Notes under the pieces: model-generated | The model's input: the letters and a program-made list of their open reading frames with translations, nothing else | Database searches by the model: none | Told to the model about the DNA's origin: nothing | Made by a program: the position numbers and the translations under genes | DNA from: an uncultured Eubacteriales bacterium | GTDB lineage: Bacteria > Bacillota > Clostridia > Oscillospirales > CAG-272 | Reading direction: 5' to 3' | Assembly (NCBI GenBank): GCA_905201895.1 | Contig: CAJKPX010000029.1 | Span: 1-23,324 of the forward strand | DNA: 23,324 bases | Part shown: positions 7,308 to 13,386 of the stretch, piece by piece | Numbering within the stretch: the first letter of the stretch is position 1 | Layout of the letters: each line of letters opens with the position of its first letter

Positions 7308-8660
7308 TCAGCGGAATTTGAAGCTTCTTCCGAGCTTAAGGTCCTCAGAGAAGATGCCGTGCGGATGTGCGTTGAGGCATTCCTCAAAGCTCACGTGCTT
7401 GAGGGTGATGGGCGTGGAGCGAATGATCTCCACCTCGCCCTCGGTGCCGAGCAGAATCGTCGGATCGGTGTAGCCTTCAATTGTGCAATTCTCAAAAATG
7501 ATCTTATCGAAATTACCCGCAACGAGCAGGGGAATATCCTCTCTGCCTGCCTCGCAGGTGATATGCACGTTTTTGAAATGGCAGGTGATCTTCTCGTTCT
7601 CATCTCCCCAGATCATGCCGGTCTCACTCAAGCGCTTGACCGTGCAGTTTTCATATGCCACCTGTCGCATGGAACGATTGCAGCACCAACGGTGCAGACC
7701 GTCAAACTCGACACGGATCAACTCGAACGCCTGCTCGAAGCTGCAGTTTTTGATGGTAAAATTCTCGATCGGACGGCGGATGACCGCGCGGTGGTCGCAA
7801 TAATAGCTGAAGGGCGTTTGCATGGCGTGGCGGCAATTTTTATCCGACATCCAGCCGTTTTTCTTGCCCTCGTCCGAGAGCTTTTTGCGATGCCCAAAGG
7901 GGGATGCGGTTGCACGGCAGCCCTCCACCGTCACGTTGTTTCCGCCAAAGCGAACCGCAATGCAGCTGGTGTTGAGAATGCAGTTGCGCATGATCACGTC
8001 GTGATTGTCGAAGCCCGCAAGCGCATCGTCACCCACGCTGAAATCGCAATCCTCAATGAGTGCATTGTCGCAGGTGCGCAGATCTACGCCGTCATGACCG
8101 CCAAGCACCTTGATCCCACGGATCGTGATATCGCTGCTCTGAAAGATCGCATGGCACCAATTGGCACTGTTGAGGAAGGTGTAGCCCTCGAGGCGGATGC
8201 CACGGCAACGCCAGAAGGACATTCCGTGCGGTCCGCGGTATTTTTCCTCTCCCTCGGGATCATAGCAGTTCACACCGTCGATGTAGGAACCGACCTCGCC
8301 AACCACGGCAAAATTCTCGGCATCAAGCGCGCGAATCAAGCCGTTGCACCAACGGCTGGTCGGCCATGCACTTTGTCCCACGCCCTCGGGGCACTGCGTC
8401 ATATCCACGGGCTCAATGCGATCCTCGGTAAATCCGAAATAATCGAGGTAATCGCGGCTGCCCTTGAGAATGGCACCTGTTTGCAGATAAAGCTCGACGT
8501 TTGAGCGGATGCGCAGACCACCCGTGAGATAAACGCCGCAGGGGATGATTACGCGTCCGCCGCCTGCGAGAAAGCAATCGTCGATGGCGCGTTGGATTGC
8601 ATCTGTCTGAAGCTCGTCGCAAATTCGCGCACCGTAGTCGCGTATATCAAAGATTTTCAT
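7308..8660 (-). CDS. GH28-like (polygalacturonase-fold) protein with divergent active site
   Basis: A 450-residue protein. The N-terminus MKIFDIRDYGA...TDAIQRAIDDC...GGGRVIIPCGVYLTGGLRI is characteristic of GH28 pectin-type hydrolases. The active-site region is HDGVDLRTCDNALIEDCDFSVGDDALAG. D190 matches the first catalytic Asp of the NTDG motif, and D211-D212 match the DD pair. The HG motif expected about 20 residues later is replaced by SCIAVRFGG, so the standard pectinase set is incomplete. The substrate may be another uronic or neutral sugar. No signal peptide is present. ATG 8660 has GGAAGGG upstream; the in-frame extension to 8711 would cross the promoter. The next beta-helix gene lies 114 bp downstream but has a separate promoter. 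Confidence 0.85.
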   Translation of the reverse strand: MKIFDIRDYGARICDELQTDAIQRAIDDCFLAGGGRVIIPCGVYLTGGLRIRSNVELYLQTGAILKGSRDYLDYFGFTEDRIEPVDMTQCPEGVGQSAWPTSRWCNGLIRALDAENFAVVGEVGSYIDGVNCYDPEGEEKYRGPHGMSFWRCRGIRLEGYTFLNSANWCHAIFQSSDITIRGIKVLGGHDGVDLRTCDNALIEDCDFSVGDDALAGFDNHDVIMRNCILNTSCIAVRFGGNNVTVEGCRATASPFGHRKKLSDEGKKNGWMSDKNCRHAMQTPFSYYCDHRAVIRRPIENFTIKNCSFEQAFELIRVEFDGLHRWCCNRSMRQVAYENCTVKRLSETGMIWGDENEKITCHFKNVHITCEAGREDIPLLVAGNFDKIIFENCTIEGYTDPTILLGTEGEVEIIRSTPITLKHVSFEECLNAHPHGIFSEDLKLGRSFKFR

Positions 8661-8699
8661 GAACAGTACCCTTCCTTTTCCTATTTTACCGATACCTCC

Positions 8700-8728
8700 A
8701 TGATACTCCATTTTTTTCGTTTTGTCAA
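8700..8728 (-). promoter_or_regulatory. SigA promoter of the GH28-like gene
   Basis: On the minus strand TTGACA (complement of 8723-8728), a 17-bp spacer and TATCAT (complement of 8700-8705). The start codon lies 40 bases downstream of the -10. Confidence 0.8.
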
Positions 8729-8735
8729 CCGATTG

Positions 8736-8758
8736 AAAACAGAAAAATTTTCTGTTTT
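8736..8758 (-). terminator. AT-rich palindrome at the end of the DUF4037 gene
   Basis: AAAACAGAAAA (8736-8746) and TTTTCTGTTTT (8748-8758) are 11-nt perfect arms around one base. They overlap the DUF4037 stop codon (8757-8759) and lie just upstream of the GH28-like promoter. It may be a weak terminator or an operator; the stem is poor in GC. Confidence 0.4.
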
Positions 8759-9698
8759 ATACCGCAAACAGAATATGCAGATTGCGGATTTCGCCGTCCG
8801 AGATGCAATCATTGACGGCGTAGGCATGCCGTTCCAGATCATCTCCAATACGTGACGAGAGCCCCTCCTCGCACAACCGCGCAATGATATCGGATGCGAT
8901 GCGCTCCACGGTTTCTTGTTTGCGCTCTGCATCTTGCGGTGTATTGCCGCTTGAGAGCAGATATTCGAGCGGTGCATGCAGCTCCGCAAGAATCGGAAGC
9001 TCACGTAGCGCGCGGAAGGTCCATTTGTAGTAGGGCGTATAGCGTTTGTTGAGCAGAAAGATCGCGCCGAGCGCGTGCTTGACGAATTCCGCGATCGCAA
9101 GCTGTGCGGCGGCGGTTTCTCCGCGCGAGATACAACGGTGGTAGTTATATTGCCCCGTCTGACCCATCATCAAAAGCGCGCCTGCCAGCTTTTTGAGCTG
9201 CACGTCGCGCGGAAAATAGGCGAGCCCCCTTCGGATTTCGGTAAAAAGGCCGAGATCATCGCGAAATACGCATCCGTTCGTTGCTTCGGCGAGCGCCTGC
9301 TCGGGAACGTAGAACCAATCCTTTCCCGAGAGCTTGCCGTCGGGCACGCCGGTTTTTTCGCGAAAAAAGTCCTCCATGCGGAGCACACCGTGTCGATTGC
9401 CGCCAACGGGATCGAGCGGAGAGCGCTTGAGCCCCATAAACTCGCGCGGTAGCTTGGCGTAGGCACGCTCAAGCGCGAAGGCGGCGCGGCGGTCAACCGC
9501 TGCCTCGTCGGGCAGAAACAGGCAAAAGCCTGGCTCAAAATCGTGGTCTCGCGAAATCTCGTCATCATAGCCGAAGTACTCCGAACCACTCCCGGCAAGA
9601 CCAACCGCGATCAAGCCCTCGAGCGCAGGGAATTGCTCGCGAATCATGGGGGCGCCGTGCTCCAGATAGAAGCGCTCGGAAATTTCAAGTCCCCGCAT
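8757..9698 (-). CDS. DUF4037 nucleotidyltransferase-like protein
   Basis: A 313-residue protein. The N-terminal third has a nucleotidyltransferase-type pattern, VGLAGSGSEYFGYDDEISRDHDF, with G37-S38 and the acidic pair D51/D53, as in DUF4037 proteins. The C-terminal part is helical (FVKHALGAIFLLNKRYTPYYKW and following). The biochemical activity of DUF4037 is not known to me; transfer of a nucleotide to a small molecule or protein is an inference from the fold. ATG 9698 is preceded by AGGAG and lies inside the end of the TPR gene (14-bp overlap), so translation is coupled. A longer in-frame extension to 9932 is rejected because it would run through the TPR gene. It is the last gene of the MFS-TPR-DUF4037 operon. 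Confidence 0.8.
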   Translation of the reverse strand: MRGLEISERFYLEHGAPMIREQFPALEGLIAVGLAGSGSEYFGYDDEISRDHDFEPGFCLFLPDEAAVDRRAAFALERAYAKLPREFMGLKRSPLDPVGGNRHGVLRMEDFFREKTGVPDGKLSGKDWFYVPEQALAEATNGCVFRDDLGLFTEIRRGLAYFPRDVQLKKLAGALLMMGQTGQYNYHRCISRGETAAAQLAIAEFVKHALGAIFLLNKRYTPYYKWTFRALRELPILAELHAPLEYLLSSGNTPQDAERKQETVERIASDIIARLCEEGLSSRIGDDLERHAYAVNDCISDGEIRNLHILFAV

Positions 9699-10446
9699 TG
9701 CCGTAGATCTCCTTTGCTCGCGCCTTGAGCTCCTTTGCATAGAAAAAGTAGCCATAATAATCAAACACCGTTGCGCATTTTTCGCACACGAAGGCATAGT
9801 AGCCGTCGCGCTTGTGGTATCCCTCAAGCAAAGCCTCCGCACGCTCCACACAGTCGGCAATGCGCTCTGCAGCCCCCTCCAGACCCAGCTCCGCCTCGGC
9901 GGCACTTGCCATGTTGAGATAGGTGATGGCAACTTCGGGGGCTCCGCTCTCGGTCGATTGCATCACCGTGATTGCGGCATGGTAGAGCGCATCTGCCTCT
10001 GCATATCTGCCAAGGTCCACCAAGGCGAGCGCCATATTGTTGTAGAGTCCTCCGAGTCGGGAGTCGGTGGGCTCCAGCTCGCGCTCATAGACCGCTTTTG
10101 CATGTTCAAAAAGAGGAAGTGCGCGGTCTGCCATGCCGAACGCCTTGTAGACCGTTGCGGCGTTGAGATAGGTGGTTGCCGCGCCCACCTGATGGGAGAT
10201 ATTCATGCGCTCGACCGTTTCAAGCGCATCGTTGGCACATTCCAGCGCCTCGCGCTCGCGTCCGAGCTTGCGATAGAGCCCCATGAGCTCATTGCGCACG
10301 AGCAGCTCGGTGCGGCTATCCTGATTTGCAACCGCCTCGGTGAGCCAATAGGACAGATGACGCTCGGCGGCTTCATAATCGTTTTTGTGCAGATGCTCGT
10401 CGAGCTTTGCGAGAATACGATCAATCGAGATGCATCCCTTTGCCAT
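9685..10446 (-). CDS. Tetratricopeptide-repeat protein
   Basis: A 253-residue all-helical protein with successive TPR-like helix pairs, for example TYLNAATVYKAFGMADRALPLFEHA and LYNNMALALVDLGRYAEADALY, then ITYLNMASAAEAELG. No enzymatic domain or membrane segment is visible, so a scaffold or sensor role is likely. It sits between an MFS transporter (20-bp gap) and the DUF4037 gene (14-bp overlap), so its partner is probably the DUF4037 protein. The start ATG 10446 follows AAAGGAG at good spacing. The C-terminal segment contains a CEKC pair (FVCEKCATVF), which is not a TPR feature and could be a small metal site or incidental. Confidence 0.85.
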   Translation of the reverse strand: MAKGCISIDRILAKLDEHLHKNDYEAAERHLSYWLTEAVANQDSRTELLVRNELMGLYRKLGREREALECANDALETVERMNISHQVGAATTYLNAATVYKAFGMADRALPLFEHAKAVYERELEPTDSRLGGLYNNMALALVDLGRYAEADALYHAAITVMQSTESGAPEVAITYLNMASAAEAELGLEGAAERIADCVERAEALLEGYHKRDGYYAFVCEKCATVFDYYGYFFYAKELKARAKEIYGNAGT

Positions 10447-10466
10447 TGGAAAACTCCTTTCGGGTA

Positions 10467-11714
10467 TTAAGTAATCCTGTTTTTCCTAAAATAACGCATG
10501 ATACAGAGCACGAGAAGCGTCCCCAAAATCGGGAAGACCGCACAAACGAGCATGCCTGCCTTGAATGCGATCTGCTCCACGGTGAGCGAGAACTTTTGTG
10601 CAAGCTCGGCGGTAAAGGTGGCGGCAGAGACGCGGTCGATCACGATGCCCATGAGCTGAGGGGCAACCGACGCGCCGAGGTCGCCTCCCGCCGCCATCAG
10701 TGCAAATGCGGCAACACCCGCTCCCGGGATACGCTCCTCCATCATGATCAGCGTTCCGGGCCAGAGCATCGCGGTGCAAAAGCCCGTAACGATGCAGGCA
10801 AGAAATGCGAGTGGGACGTTGGTTGAGAGCGCCACGGTCAGGTAGCATATGCTCGATCCGATCATGCCGAGCAGCAGAACGCGCTCGATGCGCTTGCCAA
10901 ATTTTGCGTACGAAATGCGTGCAATACCGAGCAGAATTGCAAACATTGCAACGCCGAGAATATCGCCCAGCGTCTTGTCAATTCCGAGCGAGAGCTCCAT
11001 ATAGCTTGAGATCCAGTTGCTCATGGTGTTCTCGGCGCAGCTGCCCAAAAAGATGCAGCCAACGCAGAGCGCCAGCCCAACCGTGCGTTTTTTTGTGCCC
11101 GAAAGGCTTGTCTGCCCTTCGGTCTTGCTCATTTCGGGGAAGGGCGAGATCATAAACAAAACGGCGGGGATCAAGGGGAGGGTGGCAAGCAGGAGCACCA
11201 GAATTGCCCAATTGACGGTGCCGAACAGCTTGAGAAAGAGTGTGCTGATGAGTACCATGGTAAACACGCCGAACGCATAGAGCGAGTGGAGCAGGCTCAT
11301 GTCCCGTTGTGGGTTATCGGAGGGAATTGCGGCAATGATGGGGCTGAGCAGGACCTCGGAAAGCCCCGCTGAGATCGAAAAGAGCACCGTTCCGATCAGC
11401 AGTCCTACGTATGCAACGCTTGGAAACAGGGTTGGAATGAGCGCATAGGAGGCAAGCCCCAGGGCGGTGATGATCGGCATGACGCGCACTGTGAGCTTGG
11501 TGTTGAAATATTTGGAAAAAAGCGTGAAGATGAGATCCACGCCGAGCTGGGTGCAGAAATTGGTCAGGATCAGTGTGCCGAGCAGGGTGTAGGAGATCCC
11601 ATAGGTCTCACGCAGGGTCACAAACAAAAGTGGCGGCACGCAAAAAATCGACGACATCGTAAAATACGCTGCATAGCATGCCAGCTTGGTTCGTTTGAAA
11701 TTCGGGGTTGTCAT
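10467..11714 (-). CDS. Major facilitator superfamily transporter
   Basis: A protein of about 415 residues with around twelve hydrophobic segments in two halves separated by a charged loop (ISPFPEMSKTEGQTSLSGTKKRT), as in MFS carriers. The pattern WISSYMELSLGIDKTLGDILGVAMFAILLGIARISYAKFGKR resembles FucP/sugar-type members. The substrate is unknown. The open frame reaches 11750, but that ATG overlaps the -10 box of the promoter. ATG 11714 has GCGAGGA upstream and is preferred. First gene of an operon with the TPR and DUF4037 genes. Confidence 0.85.
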   Translation of the reverse strand: MTTPNFKRTKLACYAAYFTMSSIFCVPPLLFVTLRETYGISYTLLGTLILTNFCTQLGVDLIFTLFSKYFNTKLTVRVMPIITALGLASYALIPTLFPSVAYVGLLIGTVLFSISAGLSEVLLSPIIAAIPSDNPQRDMSLLHSLYAFGVFTMVLISTLFLKLFGTVNWAILVLLLATLPLIPAVLFMISPFPEMSKTEGQTSLSGTKKRTVGLALCVGCIFLGSCAENTMSNWISSYMELSLGIDKTLGDILGVAMFAILLGIARISYAKFGKRIERVLLLGMIGSSICYLTVALSTNVPLAFLACIVTGFCTAMLWPGTLIMMEERIPGAGVAAFALMAAGGDLGASVAPQLMGIVIDRVSAATFTAELAQKFSLTVEQIAFKAGMLVCAVFPILGTLLVLCIMRYFRKNRIT

Positions 11715-11748
11715 GTGTTGGGTCCTCGCTTGCTTTTTTGATATCAAC

Positions 11749-11777
11749 ATTATATCACAAAGTCGGCGGTTTGTCTA
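11749..11777 (-). promoter_or_regulatory. SigA promoter of the MFS-TPR-DUF4037 operon
   Basis: On the minus strand TAGACA (complement of 11772-11777), a 17-bp spacer and TATAAT (complement of 11749-11754). Confidence 0.8.
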
Positions 11778-11821
11778 CCGCAAAAACACGCTTTTTGCTC
11801 TTTTTTGCCTTTGCTTTTGAA

Positions 11822-11850
11822 CTGATAAAAAATGAATTTTCGGATATACT
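11822..11850 (+). promoter_or_regulatory. Probable SigA promoter of the small helical-protein gene
   Basis: CTGATA (11822-11827), a 17-bp spacer and TATACT (11845-11850). The -35 matches only four of six bases, so this is a moderate call. The start codon is 30 bases downstream of the -10. Confidence 0.5.
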
Positions 11851-11879
11851 ATACCATAGCTCAAACAGGAGGTAAGAAA

Positions 11880-12314
11880 ATGATAGAACAGGATACCGTC
11901 AAGCTTTTGCGCGAATGCGATGCGGGAATCAAAATGGGTGTCAAGGCGATCAGGGACGTTCGTCCCTACGTGAATTCAGGGCGACTCGGCTCTCTTTTGG
12001 ATACCTGCGAGCATGAGCACGATCAGCTCAAGGGAGAGGTGCAACAGCTTTTGAACAAATATCAGGATGACGGAAAGGAACCCAACCCCATTGCCAAGGG
12101 GATGTCCGCCATCAAGACCAATTTCAAGCTCGGGATGAAGGAATCCGACGCAACGATTGCCGATCTGATCACCGACGGATGCAATATGGGTGTAAAATCG
12201 CTCAACCGTTATCTGAATCAGTATGAGGCTGCCGACGAGGTTTCCAAGGACATCACCAAGCGCCTGATCAATCTGGAGGAGCAGCTTGCGATCGACATCC
12301 GCGGCTTTTTATAA
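11880..12314 (+). CDS. Small helical-bundle protein (DUF2383/ferritin-like type)
   Basis: A 144-residue, soluble, charged protein made almost entirely of amphipathic helices. It resembles a group of clostridial proteins with a ferritin-like four-helix bundle. Recognisable stretches are LLRECDAGIKMGVKAI, EPNPIAKGMSAIKTNFKLGM and DLITDGCNMGVKSLNRYLN. I see no metal-ligand pattern that would show iron binding, so the role is unknown. ATG 11880 is preceded by AGGAGG at 11867-11872. It forms a single-gene unit divergent from the MFS operon. No strong plus-strand terminator is seen after the stop; the hairpin at 12374-12391 has its T-tract on the other strand. Confidence 0.85.
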   Translation: MIEQDTVKLLRECDAGIKMGVKAIRDVRPYVNSGRLGSLLDTCEHEHDQLKGEVQQLLNKYQDDGKEPNPIAKGMSAIKTNFKLGMKESDATIADLITDGCNMGVKSLNRYLNQYEAADEVSKDITKRLINLEEQLAIDIRGFL

Positions 12315-12364
12315 AAAAGGGAACACCGCTCTTATCCTGTCGGGATGCTCGGAGGCAAAAGGAC

Positions 12365-12391
12365 AAAAAGAAAAACGGCGTGAGAGCCGTT
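12365..12391 (-). terminator. Intrinsic terminator of the candidate structured RNA
   Basis: On the minus strand AACGGC (complement of 12386-12391), a 6-nt loop and GCCGTT (complement of 12374-12379) are followed by a T-rich tract (plus-strand As at 12365-12373). Confidence 0.75.
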
Positions 12392-12930
12392 GGGGAAGGG
12401 AACGGTCATTTTTTTGCGCCGTCGACCGAGCTGCCGATAAAATCGAAGTGACCCTTGACTGCGGTTGTAAGCCCACAATCAAGGGTCACTTCTGTTCGTT
12501 CTTAGTATCTAACATCTTTTGTAATCCTCTCTTTCCCAGTCTACCTCTTGCCACGCTTCCGCTTCACGCAAAACACATCATCTTTTTCTTTCTCGAACGA
12601 GAATACCGTCTGTTTCTGTTGATTGGCTTTGGTTGCAAAAGGCGAATTTCATTCTCTTTTCTGCGAAGGCGCTCCTGTTGCGGATTTCTCATCCGCCGAT
12701 GTGCGGACGGCTCCTCTTAACTTTTGATTTCGCGTAGACCGGCTTGAACGTTATCTTCCTCCGTCCGTTGAGGAAGTCGCTTTCGTTTCACACATATATC
12801 CGTTTTCTTCTTCTCGCTTTCCTGCCGTCTCCCTGTTCAAACCGTTTTTATTGTGATTTTGCTGCCTGCCCTCGCTCAAAAGAGTGATAACAGATTAGTA
12901 CATCGGACCGTACCTCCTTGTTTTCTTGCA
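12365..12930 (-). ncRNA. Candidate ~560-nt structured non-coding RNA
   Basis: The minus strand from about 12930 to 12365 is a transcription unit with promoter and terminator but no minus-strand ORF of 60 codons or more. It is purine-rich. Several perfect helices are visible (minus-strand sequence): CTTCCTC/GAGGAAG (12755-12776) with an 8-nt loop; GCGGAT/ATCCGC (12680-12696) with loop GAGAA; TTCTC/GAGAA (12590-12603) with loop GTTC; and a 13-bp stem (12446-12458 with 12479-12491). The loop of the first helix contains CGGACGG (12761-12767), complementary to CCGTCCG at 12704-12710, which would make a pseudoknot. Close to the 5' end is a full Shine-Dalgarno sequence followed by a two-codon ORF. 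It does not look like RNase P RNA, tmRNA, SRP RNA or 6S RNA. Size fits large structured classes such as ROOL, but I cannot assign it. Confidence 0.6.
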
Positions 12931-12935
12931 CCCTT

Positions 12936-12964
12936 ATTATAGCACAAAAAAATTGTCTTTGCAA
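12936..12964 (-). promoter_or_regulatory. Strong SigA promoter of the candidate structured RNA
   Basis: On the minus strand TTGCAA (complement of 12959-12964), a 17-bp spacer and a perfect TATAAT (complement of 12936-12941). Predicted start near 12929. Confidence 0.85.
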
Positions 12965-12971
12965 TTGGCGA

Positions 12972-12990
12972 ATTGTAAAAAGTTTACAAT
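12972..12990. promoter_or_regulatory. Perfect inverted repeat between two divergent RNA promoters
   Basis: ATTGTAAA (12972-12979), AAG, TTTACAAT (12983-12990). It lies 7 bases upstream of the -35 of the minus-strand RNA promoter. A second palindrome TTTTGTACAAAA follows at 12995-13006. These are possible regulator sites for either promoter. Confidence 0.4.
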
Positions 12991-13038
12991 AACTTTTTGT
13001 ACAAAACACAGATTTTGGACTTTTACTCCAAAAAGGTC

Positions 13039-13067
13039 TTTACAAATGCAAAAAAATATGATATACT
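13039..13067 (+). promoter_or_regulatory. SigA promoter of the candidate small RNA
   Basis: TTTACA (13039-13044), a 17-bp spacer and TATACT (13062-13067). The only thing downstream on this strand is a short two-hairpin segment that ends in a terminator. Confidence 0.65.
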
Positions 13068-13073
13068 AAATAT

Positions 13074-13147
13074 GTTGTGTTGCTCCGATTTTTGTTCGGA
13101 CAACCAAAAAGGCTCTGCGCTTGATCAACGCAGAGCCTTTTGTTGTT
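13074..13147 (+). ncRNA. Candidate ~75-nt small RNA
   Basis: A promoter at 13039-13067 and a terminator ending at 13141 plus Ts bracket a segment with no ORF. Hairpin 1 is GTTG..CCGA (13079-13088) with TCGG.CAAC (13096-13104), interrupted by a 2-nt/1-nt internal loop. A single-stranded CAAAAA linker follows, then the terminator hairpin. This is the standard plan of bacterial trans-acting small RNAs. The terminator overlaps the end of the feo transcript from the other strand. Confidence 0.5.
13106..13145. terminator. Bidirectional terminator shared by feo operon and small RNA
   Basis: A perfect 13-bp stem, AAAAGGCTCTGCG (13107-13119) / CGCAGAGCCTTTT (13129-13141), with a 9-nt loop. T-tracts are present in both directions. 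It lies 15 bases after the last gene of the feo operon. Confidence 0.9.
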
Positions 13148-13155
13148 TTTGACTG

Positions 13156-13371
13156 TCAGGAGTCTTTTTTCTGTCCGCAACCGCAGCAGCCGCTGCAGCT
13201 GCCCGAGCAGGAGCCGTGGGAGCCGCCGTCATCCTTATGAGCGTGACAGGATGCACTGTCGGGGCAACCGATGCACCGCTTGCCGCTCTTTTTTGCTTTG
13301 ATGATGTATGCGGCTGCGCCGCCCACGATCAGAACGATCGCGAAAATGGCGATCCAATCAGCAGGTGACAT
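13156..13371 (-). CDS. FeoB-associated Cys-rich membrane protein
   Basis: A 71-residue protein with one N-terminal membrane helix (about residues 5-25, DWIAIFAIVLIVGGAAAYII), a basic stretch, then a cysteine-rich tail: CIGCPDSASCHAHKDDG and SGSCSGCCGCG. This is the known small partner encoded directly after feoB in many Firmicutes. The cysteines probably bind ferrous iron or an Fe-S cluster near the transporter; its exact job is not settled. It starts 15 bases after the feoB stop with GAGG upstream (minus strand), as the third gene of the operon. Confidence 0.9.
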   Translation of the reverse strand: MSPADWIAIFAIVLIVGGAAAYIIKAKKSGKRCIGCPDSASCHAHKDDGGSHGSCSGSCSGCCGCGQKKDS

Positions 13372-13386
13372 AGGTGAGGACCTCCG

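Noticed and set aside
7299..8504. 401-codon plus-strand open frame
   Set aside because: Antisense to the GH28-like gene, which has family motifs, promoter and ribosome site.
12446..12491. 13-bp hairpin taken as a plus-strand terminator for the gene ending at 12314
   Set aside because: It has no T-tract on the plus side and is 130 bases from the stop; it fits better as part of the minus-strand RNA.
12286..12720. 144-codon plus-strand open frame in the protein-free region
   Set aside because: It begins inside the upstream gene, lacks a ribosome site, is opposite the structured RNA and reads as low-complexity Ser/Arg/Phe sequence.
12365..12930. RNase P RNA, tmRNA, SRP RNA or group II intron remnant
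   Set aside because: The hallmark sequences of these RNAs, as far as I know them (for example the tmRNA CCA end, RNase P GAGGAAAGUCC, intron domain V), were not found.
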